64,000 nucleotides of DNA from Bilophila wadsworthia ATCC 49260 (GTDB lineage: Bacteria; Desulfobacterota; Desulfovibrionia; Desulfovibrionales; Desulfovibrionaceae), in the NCBI RefSeq assembly GCF_000701705.1, contig NZ_JNJP01000016.1, positions 3,776-67,775 of the forward strand. The letters run 5' to 3'. The translations under genes and the position numbers were made by a program. Under the pieces are notes generated by a model. The model saw nothing but the letters and a program-made list of their open reading frames with translations. It ran no database searches and had not been told where the DNA came from. Each line of letters begins with the position of its first letter. Position 1 is the stretch's first letter. This document shows positions 46,102 to 54,350 of this stretch, in pieces.

Positions 46102-46243
46102 GGAGAACCCGGAGGGGGCCGGGTTCTCCTTGCGCCTTCCCGAAGGAGGAGTCTCCGGGAAGGCGTTCCGAGTGGCTTACCCTTGCATGGGCGGCGACGG
46201 CGAGACGCAAAGGCGTGTGCGCGCCCCGTGAATCCTTCGGAAC
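46102..46243 (-). ncRNA. Candidate structured RNA: three consecutive hairpins
   Basis: Hairpin 1 is perfect at 11 bp (46102-46112 with 46119-46129). Hairpin 2 is perfect at 10 bp (CGCCTTCCCG at 46133-46142 with CGGGAAGGCG at 46156-46165). Hairpin 3 pairs GTTCCGA (46165-46171) with TCGGAAC (46237-46243). It lies after the 57-aa membrane-protein gene; there is no T-tract, so a simple terminator is unlikely. A structured 3' UTR or small RNA is possible; I cannot assign a class. Confidence 0.35.
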
Positions 46244-46284
46244 CCCCGTAAAAAGTTCCGTCCGCCCTTCCCTACGCCGACGGC

Positions 46285-46458
46285 TTAGCCGTGGGCGCCG
46301 GGAGCAATGAAGTCGCTGAGGAAATAGAGAGCCACGAGCAGGAACACGCCGAGAGCCCAGCTCCAATGGATGAGCTTCAGTTCGGTAGCGTCCAGCGGCT
46401 CATACTCCATCTTCTGCACTTCTTCGTGAAACTTCACGTTCTTAGTATCTTCTGCCAT
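46285..46458 (-). CDS. 57-aa single-pass membrane protein beside a YeiH-type exporter
   Basis: A short gene with a very good ribosome site (AAGGAG six bases before ATG 46458). The 57-aa product has a charged N-terminal half (with FHEEVQKMEYEPLDATE) and one membrane segment near 33-52 (HWSWALGVFLLVALYFLSDF), ending in a short tail with a histidine. It starts 34 bases after the stop of the large YeiH-family gene on the same strand, which suggests a small partner subunit of the transporter or an assembly factor. Codon use is typical of the region. Function is inferred from position only. Confidence 0.75.
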   Translation of the reverse strand: MAEDTKNVKFHEEVQKMEYEPLDATELKLIHWSWALGVFLLVALYFLSDFIAPGAHG

Positions 46459-46491
46459 GTCAGTCTCCTTTATAGCTGAAAATGGAAGAGG

Positions 46492-47934
46492 TTAGCCAGC
46501 GATAACCGGAGGCGTCATGCCGTGGAAGAACAGCCACGAGATGAACAGGCCGAGCCAAATGATGAAGCCGAAGAGACATACGACGTACACAATGGCGAGC
46601 CTGCCGATGCCTTCTTCCATAAGCTTATGGAAGTTGGACACCATACCGATGGTGAAGAAGGTCAGGGTGAAGAAAATGGTGCGCAGGGGTCCGAGGGTGC
46701 TGATCACGCTCTTGCCGAGGGGCTGCCATTCCACGTTCACGCAGATGAACAGCATGATCACGAAGGTCAGCAGATAGCCGAGCACGAAGCGGGGGAAACG
46801 GGCGAGCACGTCGCCGAAGTTCATGGTACGGCCGCTGTTGGTCTTGTCGAACTTCGCGGTCCACACCCAGGCGAGAACCAGGGACCACACGCCGATGAAC
46901 ACGTCGATGAAGATCTTCACGGTCGTGGTGACCATGGTGACCCACCCGGCTTCCCAGTGGACGCCGAGGAGTTCGAGCGCACGGGCGCGGATCAGGGAGT
47001 CGGCGATGGCGCCGGAAGCGATGGCGCCGCCGTCGGACTTCACCGCGAGGCCCATCCAGCCGCCGGCCACCATGGGCTCGCTGTACAGGAAGTGGGAAGC
47101 GATGAAGGGCAGGATCAGCATTTCGATGCAGGTGAACACCACGATCAGCGAGGACACCATGATGGGCACCACAGGCCGGGCGCGGATGGAACTCCCCGTA
47201 GCGATGGCGGCGGACACGCCGCAGATGGAAATGCCGGAAGCCAGCGGGACAGCCCATTCACGGCTGAACTTGAAGTACTTGCGGGCTACGTAATACACGA
47301 AGGCCCAGTACAGAAGATAGGCTTCCACGATGGCACACAGGCCTCGGAAAATGATCGTCCCGGCCATGCCGGAAGCCGCGGCGGCCTTCACGCCGAGTTC
47401 GGCGCCGAGGACCACGATGGCGATCTTGACGAACAATTCGGGACGGCAGGCGTCATGCAAACTTTCGGCAATGCGCGGGAACGCGTTGCTGATGAAAATA
47501 CCGGCGACAAGCGCCACAATGAAACCCGCTTCCGTAGTCAGGCCGATCGACCAGTCGATACCGAACTTGGCCTGCGCGTCGGGCGTAGCCGCGATATGGG
47601 CGTTCGCGCCGAACATGTAGCAGATTTCGCTGATGAAAAAGACGACCGTGAACGACTTGACGAACCGAGCGACATTGCCGCCGAGCAGCTTGATGCCGAA
47701 CGACAGGATCGCCGTCAGAGCCACATACGTGCACAGCAGGGAAACGACACCAGAGATCGTTCCCTTGTATGCGCCGGTGGTGGCAGAGAAGGCCTTGTCC
47801 ATGCTGGTCCACATATTAGTGCTGACTACCCAGCCCAACACGTCGAGATGCGCCAGATTCAACGCGGCCAAAAGGAAGATGAAACAACCCGTCAACAGGG
47901 CTATCTTATCTTCGTTCAGATTGGTCTTTGCCAT
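46492..47934 (-). CDS. YeiH/PSE-family putative sulfate exporter, extended form
   Basis: A 480-aa membrane protein; ATG 47934 has GAGGA seven bases upstream. It has the family core with the motif GISICGVSAAIATGSSIRARP and the C-terminal segments ending LFISWLFFHGMTPP. It is longer than ordinary YeiH proteins (about 350 aa), with an N-terminal region of roughly 110 residues containing extra membrane segments. Family members are annotated as putative sulfate exporters, with a link to sulfite export in sulfonate degraders; the substrate here is not proven. The small 57-aa membrane-protein gene follows on the same strand. Confidence 0.85.
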   Translation of the reverse strand: MAKTNLNEDKIALLTGCFIFLLAALNLAHLDVLGWVVSTNMWTSMDKAFSATTGAYKGTISGVVSLLCTYVALTAILSFGIKLLGGNVARFVKSFTVVFFISEICYMFGANAHIAATPDAQAKFGIDWSIGLTTEAGFIVALVAGIFISNAFPRIAESLHDACRPELFVKIAIVVLGAELGVKAAAASGMAGTIIFRGLCAIVEAYLLYWAFVYYVARKYFKFSREWAVPLASGISICGVSAAIATGSSIRARPVVPIMVSSLIVVFTCIEMLILPFIASHFLYSEPMVAGGWMGLAVKSDGGAIASGAIADSLIRARALELLGVHWEAGWVTMVTTTVKIFIDVFIGVWSLVLAWVWTAKFDKTNSGRTMNFGDVLARFPRFVLGYLLTFVIMLFICVNVEWQPLGKSVISTLGPLRTIFFTLTFFTIGMVSNFHKLMEEGIGRLAIVYVVCLFGFIIWLGLFISWLFFHGMTPPVIAG

Positions 47935-48211
47935 AGCCATATCCTCTTGTAAAACTGTACCGGACGGCTGACTTCGCCACCATGGCGAAAGCGTCCATCT
48001 GTATCCGAGCAGGCGACGCGATCCCTAGCCGAACCGCAACCTGACAGGAAACCGTTGTGAAAGACCATCCCTCTGAAAAAGGAACTGCTTTTATAAAGAA
48101 TTGCTTGGGAAGAACCAGCCCGATACGGAACGGGCGCAAACAAACGCAGCTTCCAAAAGAAAGGAAGCCGTGAGGACGCGCGTCATGACGGATCAGACGA
48201 TCCGCTGACGG
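47935..48211. other. Spacer upstream of the YeiH-type gene
   Basis: About 280 bases between two minus-strand genes. It probably holds the promoter of the YeiH gene. The short open frames reading through it lack ribosome sites. Confidence 0.4.
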
Positions 48212-48607
48212 CTACGCGAAGCAGGGGGGAGCGAGAGAAAAGGGACGCAGGCCCCAAGAGTCGGACTTTCGGAGCGTGGGCACATAATGCCGCACGAACA
48301 GCCGCACTACGGAAGAAACGGCAAGCCCAAGCTGGAGCATGAAGAGGGCCATCAACGGGACGAGATGCTTCAGAGGGGCCTTCGAAGCAGACGTCTCCAT
48401 GTATTCCTCAAAGGATTCCAGGATGACCGGAGACTGCTTCTGCATGTCGGTAAGGGCACTGCCCGAATCGTACACGACGACCTTCTGCACATCCGCGTGA
48501 AGGATATTCGTATCGCCAAACAGGGAACAGACAAGCGCCAGCAACATGAAAGGAATGAACATTCCCTTCATGAAGGATTCACGGCGCTGTCTTTCCAAAA
48601 GAGTCAT
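48212..48607 (-). CDS. Small membrane protein, unknown function
   Basis: A 131-aa protein from ATG 48607 (GGAAG nearby; other starts are possible). Two membrane segments (near 13-33 and 80-102: FIPFMLLALVCSLFGDTNIL and LMALFMLQLGLAVSSVVRLF) flank a polar section with VQKVVVYDSGSALTDMQKQS. It lies upstream of and on the same strand as the YeiH operon, 277 bases away. No family recognised. It could be a real accessory protein or a decayed one. Confidence 0.5.
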   Translation of the reverse strand: MTLLERQRRESFMKGMFIPFMLLALVCSLFGDTNILHADVQKVVVYDSGSALTDMQKQSPVILESFEEYMETSASKAPLKHLVPLMALFMLQLGLAVSSVVRLFVRHYVPTLRKSDSWGLRPFSLAPPCFA

Positions 48608-48921
48608 ACGTCTTCCGATACGAAAAGCTTCATTGTGACGGGGCGTCCATGACGGCACAACACTCGCGCGCTGCATTCCCGCTTCCACTCCGGAAGCGAT
48701 ATTGCCGTTACGGATACCTAGCATTGTGAGAATAATAGCACGGAGGCCTTTTCATGACAAGCGTTCCATTCCCTTTTGCTGTTTTTCACAATAAGGAATA
48801 GAGACAAATAGTTGGAGGATGTTTATTCAAGCTGGCCGGAGCTTGGATTTTCGACAGTCATCCTCGCTGAAAGCCTTTTTCCTGACAATGCGGACTGTTG
48901 CTGAAAAAAAGATGATTCTCT
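48608..48921. other. Spacer with lower GC
   Basis: The part from about 48720 to 48960 is AT-rich. A GGAGG directly abuts an ATG at 48819, a 75-codon frame I do not accept. Nothing else is recognised. Confidence 0.3.
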
Positions 48922-49221
48922 TTATAACGCCGCATGTCGACAAAAAGCATAATAGAATGTCCAACCGTCCTTTCTTGCTGGATAAAAAGTCATTTCAGCG
49001 GGCTTTCTCAAGTAAGGATAAGGTTCAGGGTTACGCTGAACAATGAGCATTTTCTCCCAAAAAGAAAACATTTCATCTTTACTTATGGTTACGTTATTGC
49101 CTTCAACTTCGTTATGGTTAGCCCCATGTAATCCGCCCTCACCGCGATACGGTGCGCCACCTTTAGTAGAGATGTAGAGCATCGGCACGGCCAGATGCAG
49201 AGCCCCTTGGCGGATTTGCAC
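48922..49221 (-). CDS. Possible small protein or gene remnant
   Basis: A 99-aa frame from GTG 49221 preceded by AAGGGA. The composition is plausible for a real protein (FSFWEKMLIVQRNPEPYPYL, KDGWTFYYAF), but it is AT-richer than the neighbours and resembles no family I know. It might be a fragment of an acquired gene. Confidence is low. Confidence 0.35.
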   Translation of the reverse strand: MQIRQGALHLAVPMLYISTKGGAPYRGEGGLHGANHNEVEGNNVTISKDEMFSFWEKMLIVQRNPEPYPYLRKPAEMTFYPARKDGWTFYYAFCRHAAL

Positions 49222-49353
49222 AGCTTCCCTTGATTGCGCTGAACGGCATCGATGCCTGCCGGGGGTTTCCTATAGCTGGCCGGAATAACATGTGACGGGA
49301 GCCCCGTTGTATCGGAAACGCCGTGCCTGCCGCCCTCTCATCCCTGTAAGGGC

Positions 49354-50304
49354 TTACTTCCTGCGTCCCGTACCGTCGATTCCAAAATGCGTATCAAGGC
49401 TCAGGTTGTCGCCGGGTTTGTTGAAGTAACCGTCCCGCGTGCGCTGCGGTTCCCCGAGCTTGAGCAGTTCTCCGACGGTCACGAAACGATACCCTTTCCG
49501 CTGGAGCTCTCCAACGGTTTCCTTGAGCATGAATGCCGATCCCTTGGGCACCCGATTGGCATGGAACAGGATAATCGCGCCGGGCCGCACCTGCCCGGCC
49601 ACCCGCGCACCCATACCGTGGACCGCGTTGTCCTGCGGCGTTTCCGCAACCACGCTCCACTGGATCACCTGCAGGCCCTCGCGCGCAAGCAGTGCAAGCG
49701 CCTTGTCCGTACATCTGCCGTAAGGCAAGCGGAACAACGTTACGGCTTCCGGCAGCTCGACGCTGCGCCCTTCCGCCCGAGCCCTTTTCAGGATCTCCTC
49801 GCGCAACAGCTCATATTCCGCCTGCGTCCAGCGGATCTGCTCCAACATGGCCTTTTCGCTCATAATGCCGAAATTGCCATGCGACCACCCGTGATTGCCG
49901 ATCTCAAAAAGAGGATCGGCCATAAGCTGCATGGCCCGCTCGCTGTGGGACCGCATCCACTTGCCGCCCATGAACAGGGTGGCGGGGATCCGCTTCTCAC
50001 GCAGGAAATCGATGATTTCAGCATCGTATCCTGTAGTCATGGTGGACAGTTCGCACAGATCAAACGTCAAGGCCGCCACTTTTTCCTTGGTGGCCACGCG
50101 GCGTATGGTGCCTTCATCTTGAACCGGAAGAGGCGGAAGAACCTGTTCGGGAACCGTGCGTTCCGGCGGAGCGGGATTGTTGGGAACGGCGTGCCGGGCG
50201 TCCTCGGGCAGAAAGCCGGGTTCGGGATGCCACAACGACGACGCCCGTGCCGGAAAAGCCAGCGCAACCACAACCAGACAACAGACAATGATCTTGTGCA
50301 GCAT
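49354..50304 (-). CDS. Exported polysaccharide deacetylase with altered catalytic motif
   Basis: A 316-aa protein from ATG 50304 (weak ribosome site). Signal peptide 1-22 ends in ARA. The NodB domain spans about 70-290. The motif normally reading TFDDG is TFDLC (80-84), keeping one metal-binding Asp (D82) but not the second; the H-x3-H ligands are present in NHGWSH (H138, H142), and FRLPYGR (191-197) gives the substrate-site residues. The second Asp normally serves as catalytic base, so activity may be altered or rely on another residue. It lies upstream of no obvious glycan operon. Confidence 0.8.
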   Translation of the reverse strand: MLHKIIVCCLVVVALAFPARASSLWHPEPGFLPEDARHAVPNNPAPPERTVPEQVLPPLPVQDEGTIRRVATKEKVAALTFDLCELSTMTTGYDAEIIDFLREKRIPATLFMGGKWMRSHSERAMQLMADPLFEIGNHGWSHGNFGIMSEKAMLEQIRWTQAEYELLREEILKRARAEGRSVELPEAVTLFRLPYGRCTDKALALLAREGLQVIQWSVVAETPQDNAVHGMGARVAGQVRPGAIILFHANRVPKGSAFMLKETVGELQRKGYRFVTVGELLKLGEPQRTRDGYFNKPGDNLSLDTHFGIDGTGRRK

Positions 50305-50379
50305 GAAAAAAACCTGATGTGTTGACTGTTGGAAGGGCCCCCACAGTAACAGCATCAGGTTTCGAAAGATAGGCAGGGC

Positions 50380-50898
50380 TCAGGACGTTTTCTTGGCACG
50401 TTCCGCGGTCATTTCCTCAAAGAGCTTTTCCATCTGGTACTCGTCCTCCAGCTTGAGGTCGGTACTCAGGACCACGCCGTCGGAATTGCCGAGCGCACGC
50501 AACGTTTCGTCGACGGCTTCCTTCTTCAGAGGGATGAACAGCGCCGAGCTGCCGGGTTTCAGGTGCGTCGCCAGTTCGTTCATAAAGCGGTGGCTGATGC
50601 CGAAATCGCCCACCTCGCCGGTCGCCGCGCCGAGCCCGGCCCCCGCGACAATGCCGAGCAGCGGGTTGAGGAACAGGAATCCGATCAGCGCGCCCCACAC
50701 GCCGCCGATCAGCGCGCCGTCCTTGGCGAGGGCGTGCGTATATTGGAGGTGTACCTTTCCTTCCTTATCGCAGACCGCGGCTACCATTTTGGAGCAATCC
50801 ACCAGCCCGGCGAGTTCTTCCCGGCCCCGCAGCTCCACCCGGTACGCTTCCGCCCGATCCATGTCTTCCTTGAAAATCACAGCTATGAGGCTCTGCAT
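50380..50898 (-). CDS. DUF1269 family membrane-associated protein
   Basis: A 172-aa protein with AAGGAG eight bases before the ATG. Layout: N-terminal ferredoxin-like part with IAVIFKEDMDRAEAY, a glycine-rich hydrophobic hairpin near 60-95 (ALIGGVWGALIGFLFLNPLL then GIVAGAGLGAATG), and a polar C-terminal half with ISHRFMNELATHLKPGSSAL. This matches DUF1269, proteins of unknown function often linked to stress. It is followed 24 bases later, same strand, by the polysaccharide deacetylase start, though a shared transcript is uncertain. Confidence 0.85.
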   Translation of the reverse strand: MQSLIAVIFKEDMDRAEAYRVELRGREELAGLVDCSKMVAAVCDKEGKVHLQYTHALAKDGALIGGVWGALIGFLFLNPLLGIVAGAGLGAATGEVGDFGISHRFMNELATHLKPGSSALFIPLKKEAVDETLRALGNSDGVVLSTDLKLEDEYQMEKLFEEMTAERAKKTS

Positions 50899-50989
50899 GG
50901 CAACACTCCTTACTTTGTTGATTCCGGATAAACTACTTGGGTCCGTCTGAGAGCGCTGTGATTATCATTGAGGGATGGGGGATACGCAC

Positions 50990-51083
50990 CGGGGGAGGAC
51001 GCTTTTTGAAAAAAGCGCCCTCCCCTGGACCCCCTTCTGCAAAAACTTCGACTGGTGGGGAGGTTACGCAACGGAAGTACCGT
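50990..51083. repeat. Intergenic hairpin element, copy i
   Basis: GGGGAGGACGCTTTTT (50992-51007) and its complement (51008-51025, one mismatch) form the stem. It is followed by CCCCCTTCTGCAAAAAC and the tail TTCGACTGGTGGGGAGG (51047-51063). Orientation is opposite to copy j, 110 bases away. Confidence 0.8.
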
Positions 51084-51174
51084 TGCATGACGTTACCCAA
51101 GTGTTGCCTCCTCTTTTCCAAACAAAAAAGCCATTCACAGGAACGGCTTCACAACATCGTCACCCCCAACAAGA

Positions 51175-51285
51175 GGGATTCGATAAGATCAAAAGTCTTT
51201 GCGGGTGGAGGGGTGGGGTTTGGGGAGGGAGGAGGGCGCTTTCTAAAGAAAGCGCCCTCCTCCCTCCCCAATCTCGTCTTCACTT
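51175..51285. repeat. Intergenic hairpin element, copy j (inverted orientation)
   Basis: Begins GATTCGATAAGATCAAAAG like copy m, then GTCTTTGCGGG and GGAGGGGTGGGG, and ends in a perfect 25-bp hairpin (51220-51244 with 51247-51271). It lies just after the menA stop. Confidence 0.85.
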
Positions 51286-52230
51286 CAACACAACCCCGGC
51301 GATCAGCAGCGCGCCGTTGATGAGATACAGCTTGCGCACAAGGTGCCCGTGCTGGTCGAGATCAAGCCACTCCACGGCCTCGTGGATAAGGCGGCAGGCC
51401 CGCCAGTACAAGGGGAACGTCAGCAGCCCGAGAAACACCGGCCACCCGACGAGCCCGCAGGCCCAAAGGTTCGCCATGAGAACCCAAACGGCGGGCCACC
51501 AAAGCTTGAAGACCAGCTCCGCCTTGGCCTTGCCGAGGATGTTCGCCAGCGTCCGCTTCCCGGCCGCGAGATCCGTCTCGATCTCAGGCAGGCTTTGATA
51601 ATAGAGAATCCCCGCCACCATGAGCCCCACGGGAAGCGCCAGGGCAAGGCTCTGCGCCGAAAAGCCGTTCGCCATTACCGCATAGGAGCCCATAACCATG
51701 ATAAATCCCATATTCAGGCATACGAACAGCTCGCCGTATCCCCGGCACCCGTAGCGTATGGGCGGCGCGACGTAAAAGACGGCGGAGAGCACGGCAAAGA
51801 CCACAGGCCCCCACAGCCATTCCTGTCCGCTGTGCCCGATGAGCCACCAGCCGATCAGTACCGTGGACAGCAACAGCCCGATGATGGTCAGGCAAATCTG
51901 GCGCGGGCTGATCCAGCCGTTCTGGATGACTTTCGTGCCCCCGATTGTCTCGTCGGTATCCACGCCTTCCAGATAATCAAAAAGATCATTGGCTATGTTG
52001 GCGACCGTATGCAGGCAAAAACACCCCACCATCACAACCGCGAAAATCCCCCAGGGCCAATACCCGAGATCCCGGGCCGCCAGCGCCCCCCCAAGCCCTA
52101 CGGGGATGAGATCCACGATGAAGAACGGCGGACGCAACGCCTGCCACCACGCCTTGACGAGCTGACGGGAAGTCAGCGTGGGCGCATCCGGACGTTTCGG
52201 AGCCAGCGCACGGCTCAGCTTGCTTTCCAT
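51280..52230 (-). CDS. menA: UbiA-family prenyltransferase, MenA-type
   Basis: A 316-aa membrane enzyme; ATG 52230 has GGAGG just upstream. Eight or nine hydrophobic segments are present. The first Asp-rich motif NDLFDYLEGVDTD (81-93) and the second, in the region IETDLAAGKRTLA, bind Mg and prenyl diphosphate. These fit 1,4-dihydroxy-2-naphthoate polyprenyltransferase, the step that makes demethylmenaquinone; menaquinone is the expected quinone in this group. Other UbiA enzymes are possible, but the second motif and length favour MenA. It is divergent from rpsB. Confidence 0.88.
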   Translation of the reverse strand: MESKLSRALAPKRPDAPTLTSRQLVKAWWQALRPPFFIVDLIPVGLGGALAARDLGYWPWGIFAVVMVGCFCLHTVANIANDLFDYLEGVDTDETIGGTKVIQNGWISPRQICLTIIGLLLSTVLIGWWLIGHSGQEWLWGPVVFAVLSAVFYVAPPIRYGCRGYGELFVCLNMGFIMVMGSYAVMANGFSAQSLALALPVGLMVAGILYYQSLPEIETDLAAGKRTLANILGKAKAELVFKLWWPAVWVLMANLWACGLVGWPVFLGLLTFPLYWRACRLIHEAVEWLDLDQHGHLVRKLYLINGALLIAGVVLK

Positions 52231-52415
52231 GAACCCTCCATAAAAAGATCGGACGCACCGCGCCCTCGTCGAATCGTTGTACCGCACCGGCGCGGTTGTA
52301 CACCGGGAACGCCGGAGGTTCAATCCGGAAGCGCAACCGCCCCCTCAAGCGGAAAGAGGGACGCCCGCCCCACAGACGGAACCGGGCCGCGAAACAAGGA
52401 AAATCCTATGTCCCC

Positions 52416-52444
52416 TTGACAGGCACCCCTTGCTGCCGTAAAGA
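52416..52444 (+). promoter_or_regulatory. Promoter of rpsB-tsf
   Basis: TTGACA (52416-52421) and TAAAGA (52439-52444) are separated by 17 bases. The leader of about 135 bases has a CCGCGG/CCGCGG stem near 52498-52516 and finishes with a hairpin ATGTC/GACAT (52566-52581) whose loop holds the AAGGAG ribosome site. Confidence 0.6.
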
Positions 52445-52584
52445 TAAGCAGCTTTTTATCAAGCACACTCTGGCAGCGGCCTGGGGTGCTCGTTTCGCCC
52501 CGCGGCATGGGTCCGCGGAACGCATACGGGTAGAAGGGTCAGGGCCGGGGTGGAAGCAAACCCCCATGTCGAAGGAGACATACC

Positions 52585-53370
52585 ATGGCATACGTTAGCA
52601 TGAAGCAGATGCTGGAAACCGGCGTCCATTTCGGTCACCAGACCCGCCGTTGGAACCCCAAGATGCGCCCGTTCATTTTCGGCGCCCGTAACGGTATCCA
52701 TATCATCGACCTCCAGCAGACCGTGAAGCTGTACCGCACCGCCCACGACAAAATCGTGGAAACCGTCGCCAACGGCGGCCGCGTGCTGTTCATCGGTACC
52801 AAGCGTCAGGCTCAGGAAGCCGTCGCCGCCGAAGCCGGCCGCGCCGGTCAGTTCCATGTGACCAACCGCTGGATGGGCGGCACCCTCACCAACTTCGCCA
52901 CCATTCAGAAGAGCATCGAACGCCTCAAGAAGCTCGAAGCCATGTTCGCCGACGGTTCCGTGAACCGCTACCAGAAGAAGGAAATCCTGACCCTGCAGCG
53001 CGAAATGGCCAAGCTTGAGCTGACCCTCGGCGGTATCAAGGACATGGATCGCCTCCCGCAGCTCGCCTTCATCATCGACCCCAACCGTGAAGAAATCGCC
53101 GTCAAGGAATGCCGCAAGCTCGGCATCCCGATCGTGGCCGTCACCGACACCAACTGCGATCCCGACGTCATCGACTACATCATCCCCGGCAACGACGACG
53201 CCATCCGCGCCATTAAGCTTTTCGTCACCGCCATGGCCGAAGCCTGCCTCGAAGGCGAAGCCATGCGCAAGGATTCCAAGAACAAGGACGCCGAGGAAGA
53301 ACTGAAGAAGGCTGCCGACGCCGAAGCCAAGGCTGAAGAAGCCCCCGCTGTCGAAGCCGCCGCCGAATAA
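52585..53370 (+). CDS. rpsB: Small ribosomal subunit protein uS2
   Basis: A 261-aa protein with the normal S2 sequence: [20 protein letters not shown] at the start, [12 protein letters not shown] near 70, and [19 protein letters not shown] near 190. AAGGAG lies 7-8 bases before the ATG. An Ala/Glu/Lys-rich tail of about 35 residues follows the core. It heads the rpsB-tsf operon and binds near the head of the 30S subunit. Confidence 0.99.
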   Translation: MAYVSMKQMLETGVHFGHQTRRWNPKMRPFIFGARNGIHIIDLQQTVKLYRTAHDKIVETVANGGRVLFIGTKRQAQEAVAAEAGRAGQFHVTNRWMGGTLTNFATIQKSIERLKKLEAMFADGSVNRYQKKEILTLQREMAKLELTLGGIKDMDRLPQLAFIIDPNREEIAVKECRKLGIPIVAVTDTNCDPDVIDYIIPGNDDAIRAIKLFVTAMAEACLEGEAMRKDSKNKDAEEELKKAADAEAKAEEAPAVEAAAE

Positions 53371-53392
53371 CCAACGTTTTCCGGAGATTCTC

Positions 53393-54280
53393 ATGAGCAT
53401 CACTGCTGCTATGGTTAAAGACCTGCGCGAAAAGACCGCCGCGGGCATGATGGACTGCAAGAAAGCCCTTACGGAATGCGACGGCGACATGGAAAAGGCC
53501 GTCGACTGGCTCCGCCAGAAGGGTCTTTCCAAGGCCGCCAAGAAGGCCGGCCGCGCCACCTCCGAAGGTCTCGTGGGCTTTGAACTGGCCGCCGACGGCA
53601 AGTCCGGCGTGGCCGTCGAAGTCAAGTGCGAAACCGACTTCGTGGCTCGCGGCGACAAGTTCCAGGGCTTCGTGAAAGACATGGTGGCCCAGGTCGCCAA
53701 GGGCGAATACGCTGACTCCGAAGCGTTGCTCGCCGCTCCTTTCGTGGCCGACGCCTCCGTCACCGTGAAGGAAGCTCTTGATGGCGTTATCGCCACCACC
53801 GGCGAAAACATGGGCCTCGGCAAGTTCGCCAAGATGGAACTCGCCGCCGGCAAGTCCGGCCTGATCGGTGGCTATCTGCACTCCAACGGCAAGCTTGCCG
53901 TACTCGTGGAAATGCAGACCGGCAGCGACGCCGCCGCGGCTTCCGAAGCCTTCCACGAAGTGGCGAAGAACGTGGCCATGCAGATCGCCGCCGCTTCCCC
54001 GCTCGCCGTGTCCGCCGAGGGCCTGAACCCCGAAGTGGTCGAACACGAACGCGAAGTCTATCGCCAGAAGGCCCGTGAAGAAGGCAAGCCCGAACAGATC
54101 ATCGAAAAGATCGCCGAAGGCGCGGTCAAGAAGTTCTGCAAGGACGTGTGCCTGCTCGACCAGCTCTATATCCGCGACGACAAGATGACGATCAGCGATC
54201 TCATCAAGGGCGCCGCCAAGACCATCGGCGAGCCGATCACCGTGGTCCGCTTCGTGCGGATTCAGCTCGGCGCCGAATAG
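53393..54280 (+). CDS. tsf: Translation elongation factor Ts
   Basis: A 295-aa protein that swaps GDP for GTP on EF-Tu. The signature VKDLREKTAAGMMDCKKAL lies near the N-terminus and KCETDFVAR near 78-86, with the central two-domain core following. Length is typical. CGGAG precedes ATG 53393, 22 bases after the rpsB stop. A strong terminator follows within 20 bases, so the genes after it need read-through or their own promoter. Confidence 0.98.
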   Translation: MSITAAMVKDLREKTAAGMMDCKKALTECDGDMEKAVDWLRQKGLSKAAKKAGRATSEGLVGFELAADGKSGVAVEVKCETDFVARGDKFQGFVKDMVAQVAKGEYADSEALLAAPFVADASVTVKEALDGVIATTGENMGLGKFAKMELAAGKSGLIGGYLHSNGKLAVLVEMQTGSDAAAASEAFHEVAKNVAMQIAAASPLAVSAEGLNPEVVEHEREVYRQKAREEGKPEQIIEKIAEGAVKKFCKDVCLLDQLYIRDDKMTISDLIKGAAKTIGEPITVVRFVRIQLGAE

Positions 54281-54297
54281 TTTACGCCACTGATTGC

Positions 54298-54324
54298 AAA
54301 AGGGGGGCCATGCCCCCCTTTTTT
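54298..54324 (+). terminator. Terminator after tsf
   Basis: GGGGGGC (54302-54308) pairs with GCCCCCC (54312-54318), extended by AAAA/TTTT; six T bases follow. Confidence 0.88.
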
Positions 54325-54350
54325 GTAATCGCAAACCGCAGGATCCGATA

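Noticed and set aside
48819..49046. 75-codon plus-strand frame with GGAGG next to the ATG
   Set aside because: The ribosome site abuts the start codon with no spacing, and the frame overlaps a slightly better minus-strand candidate.
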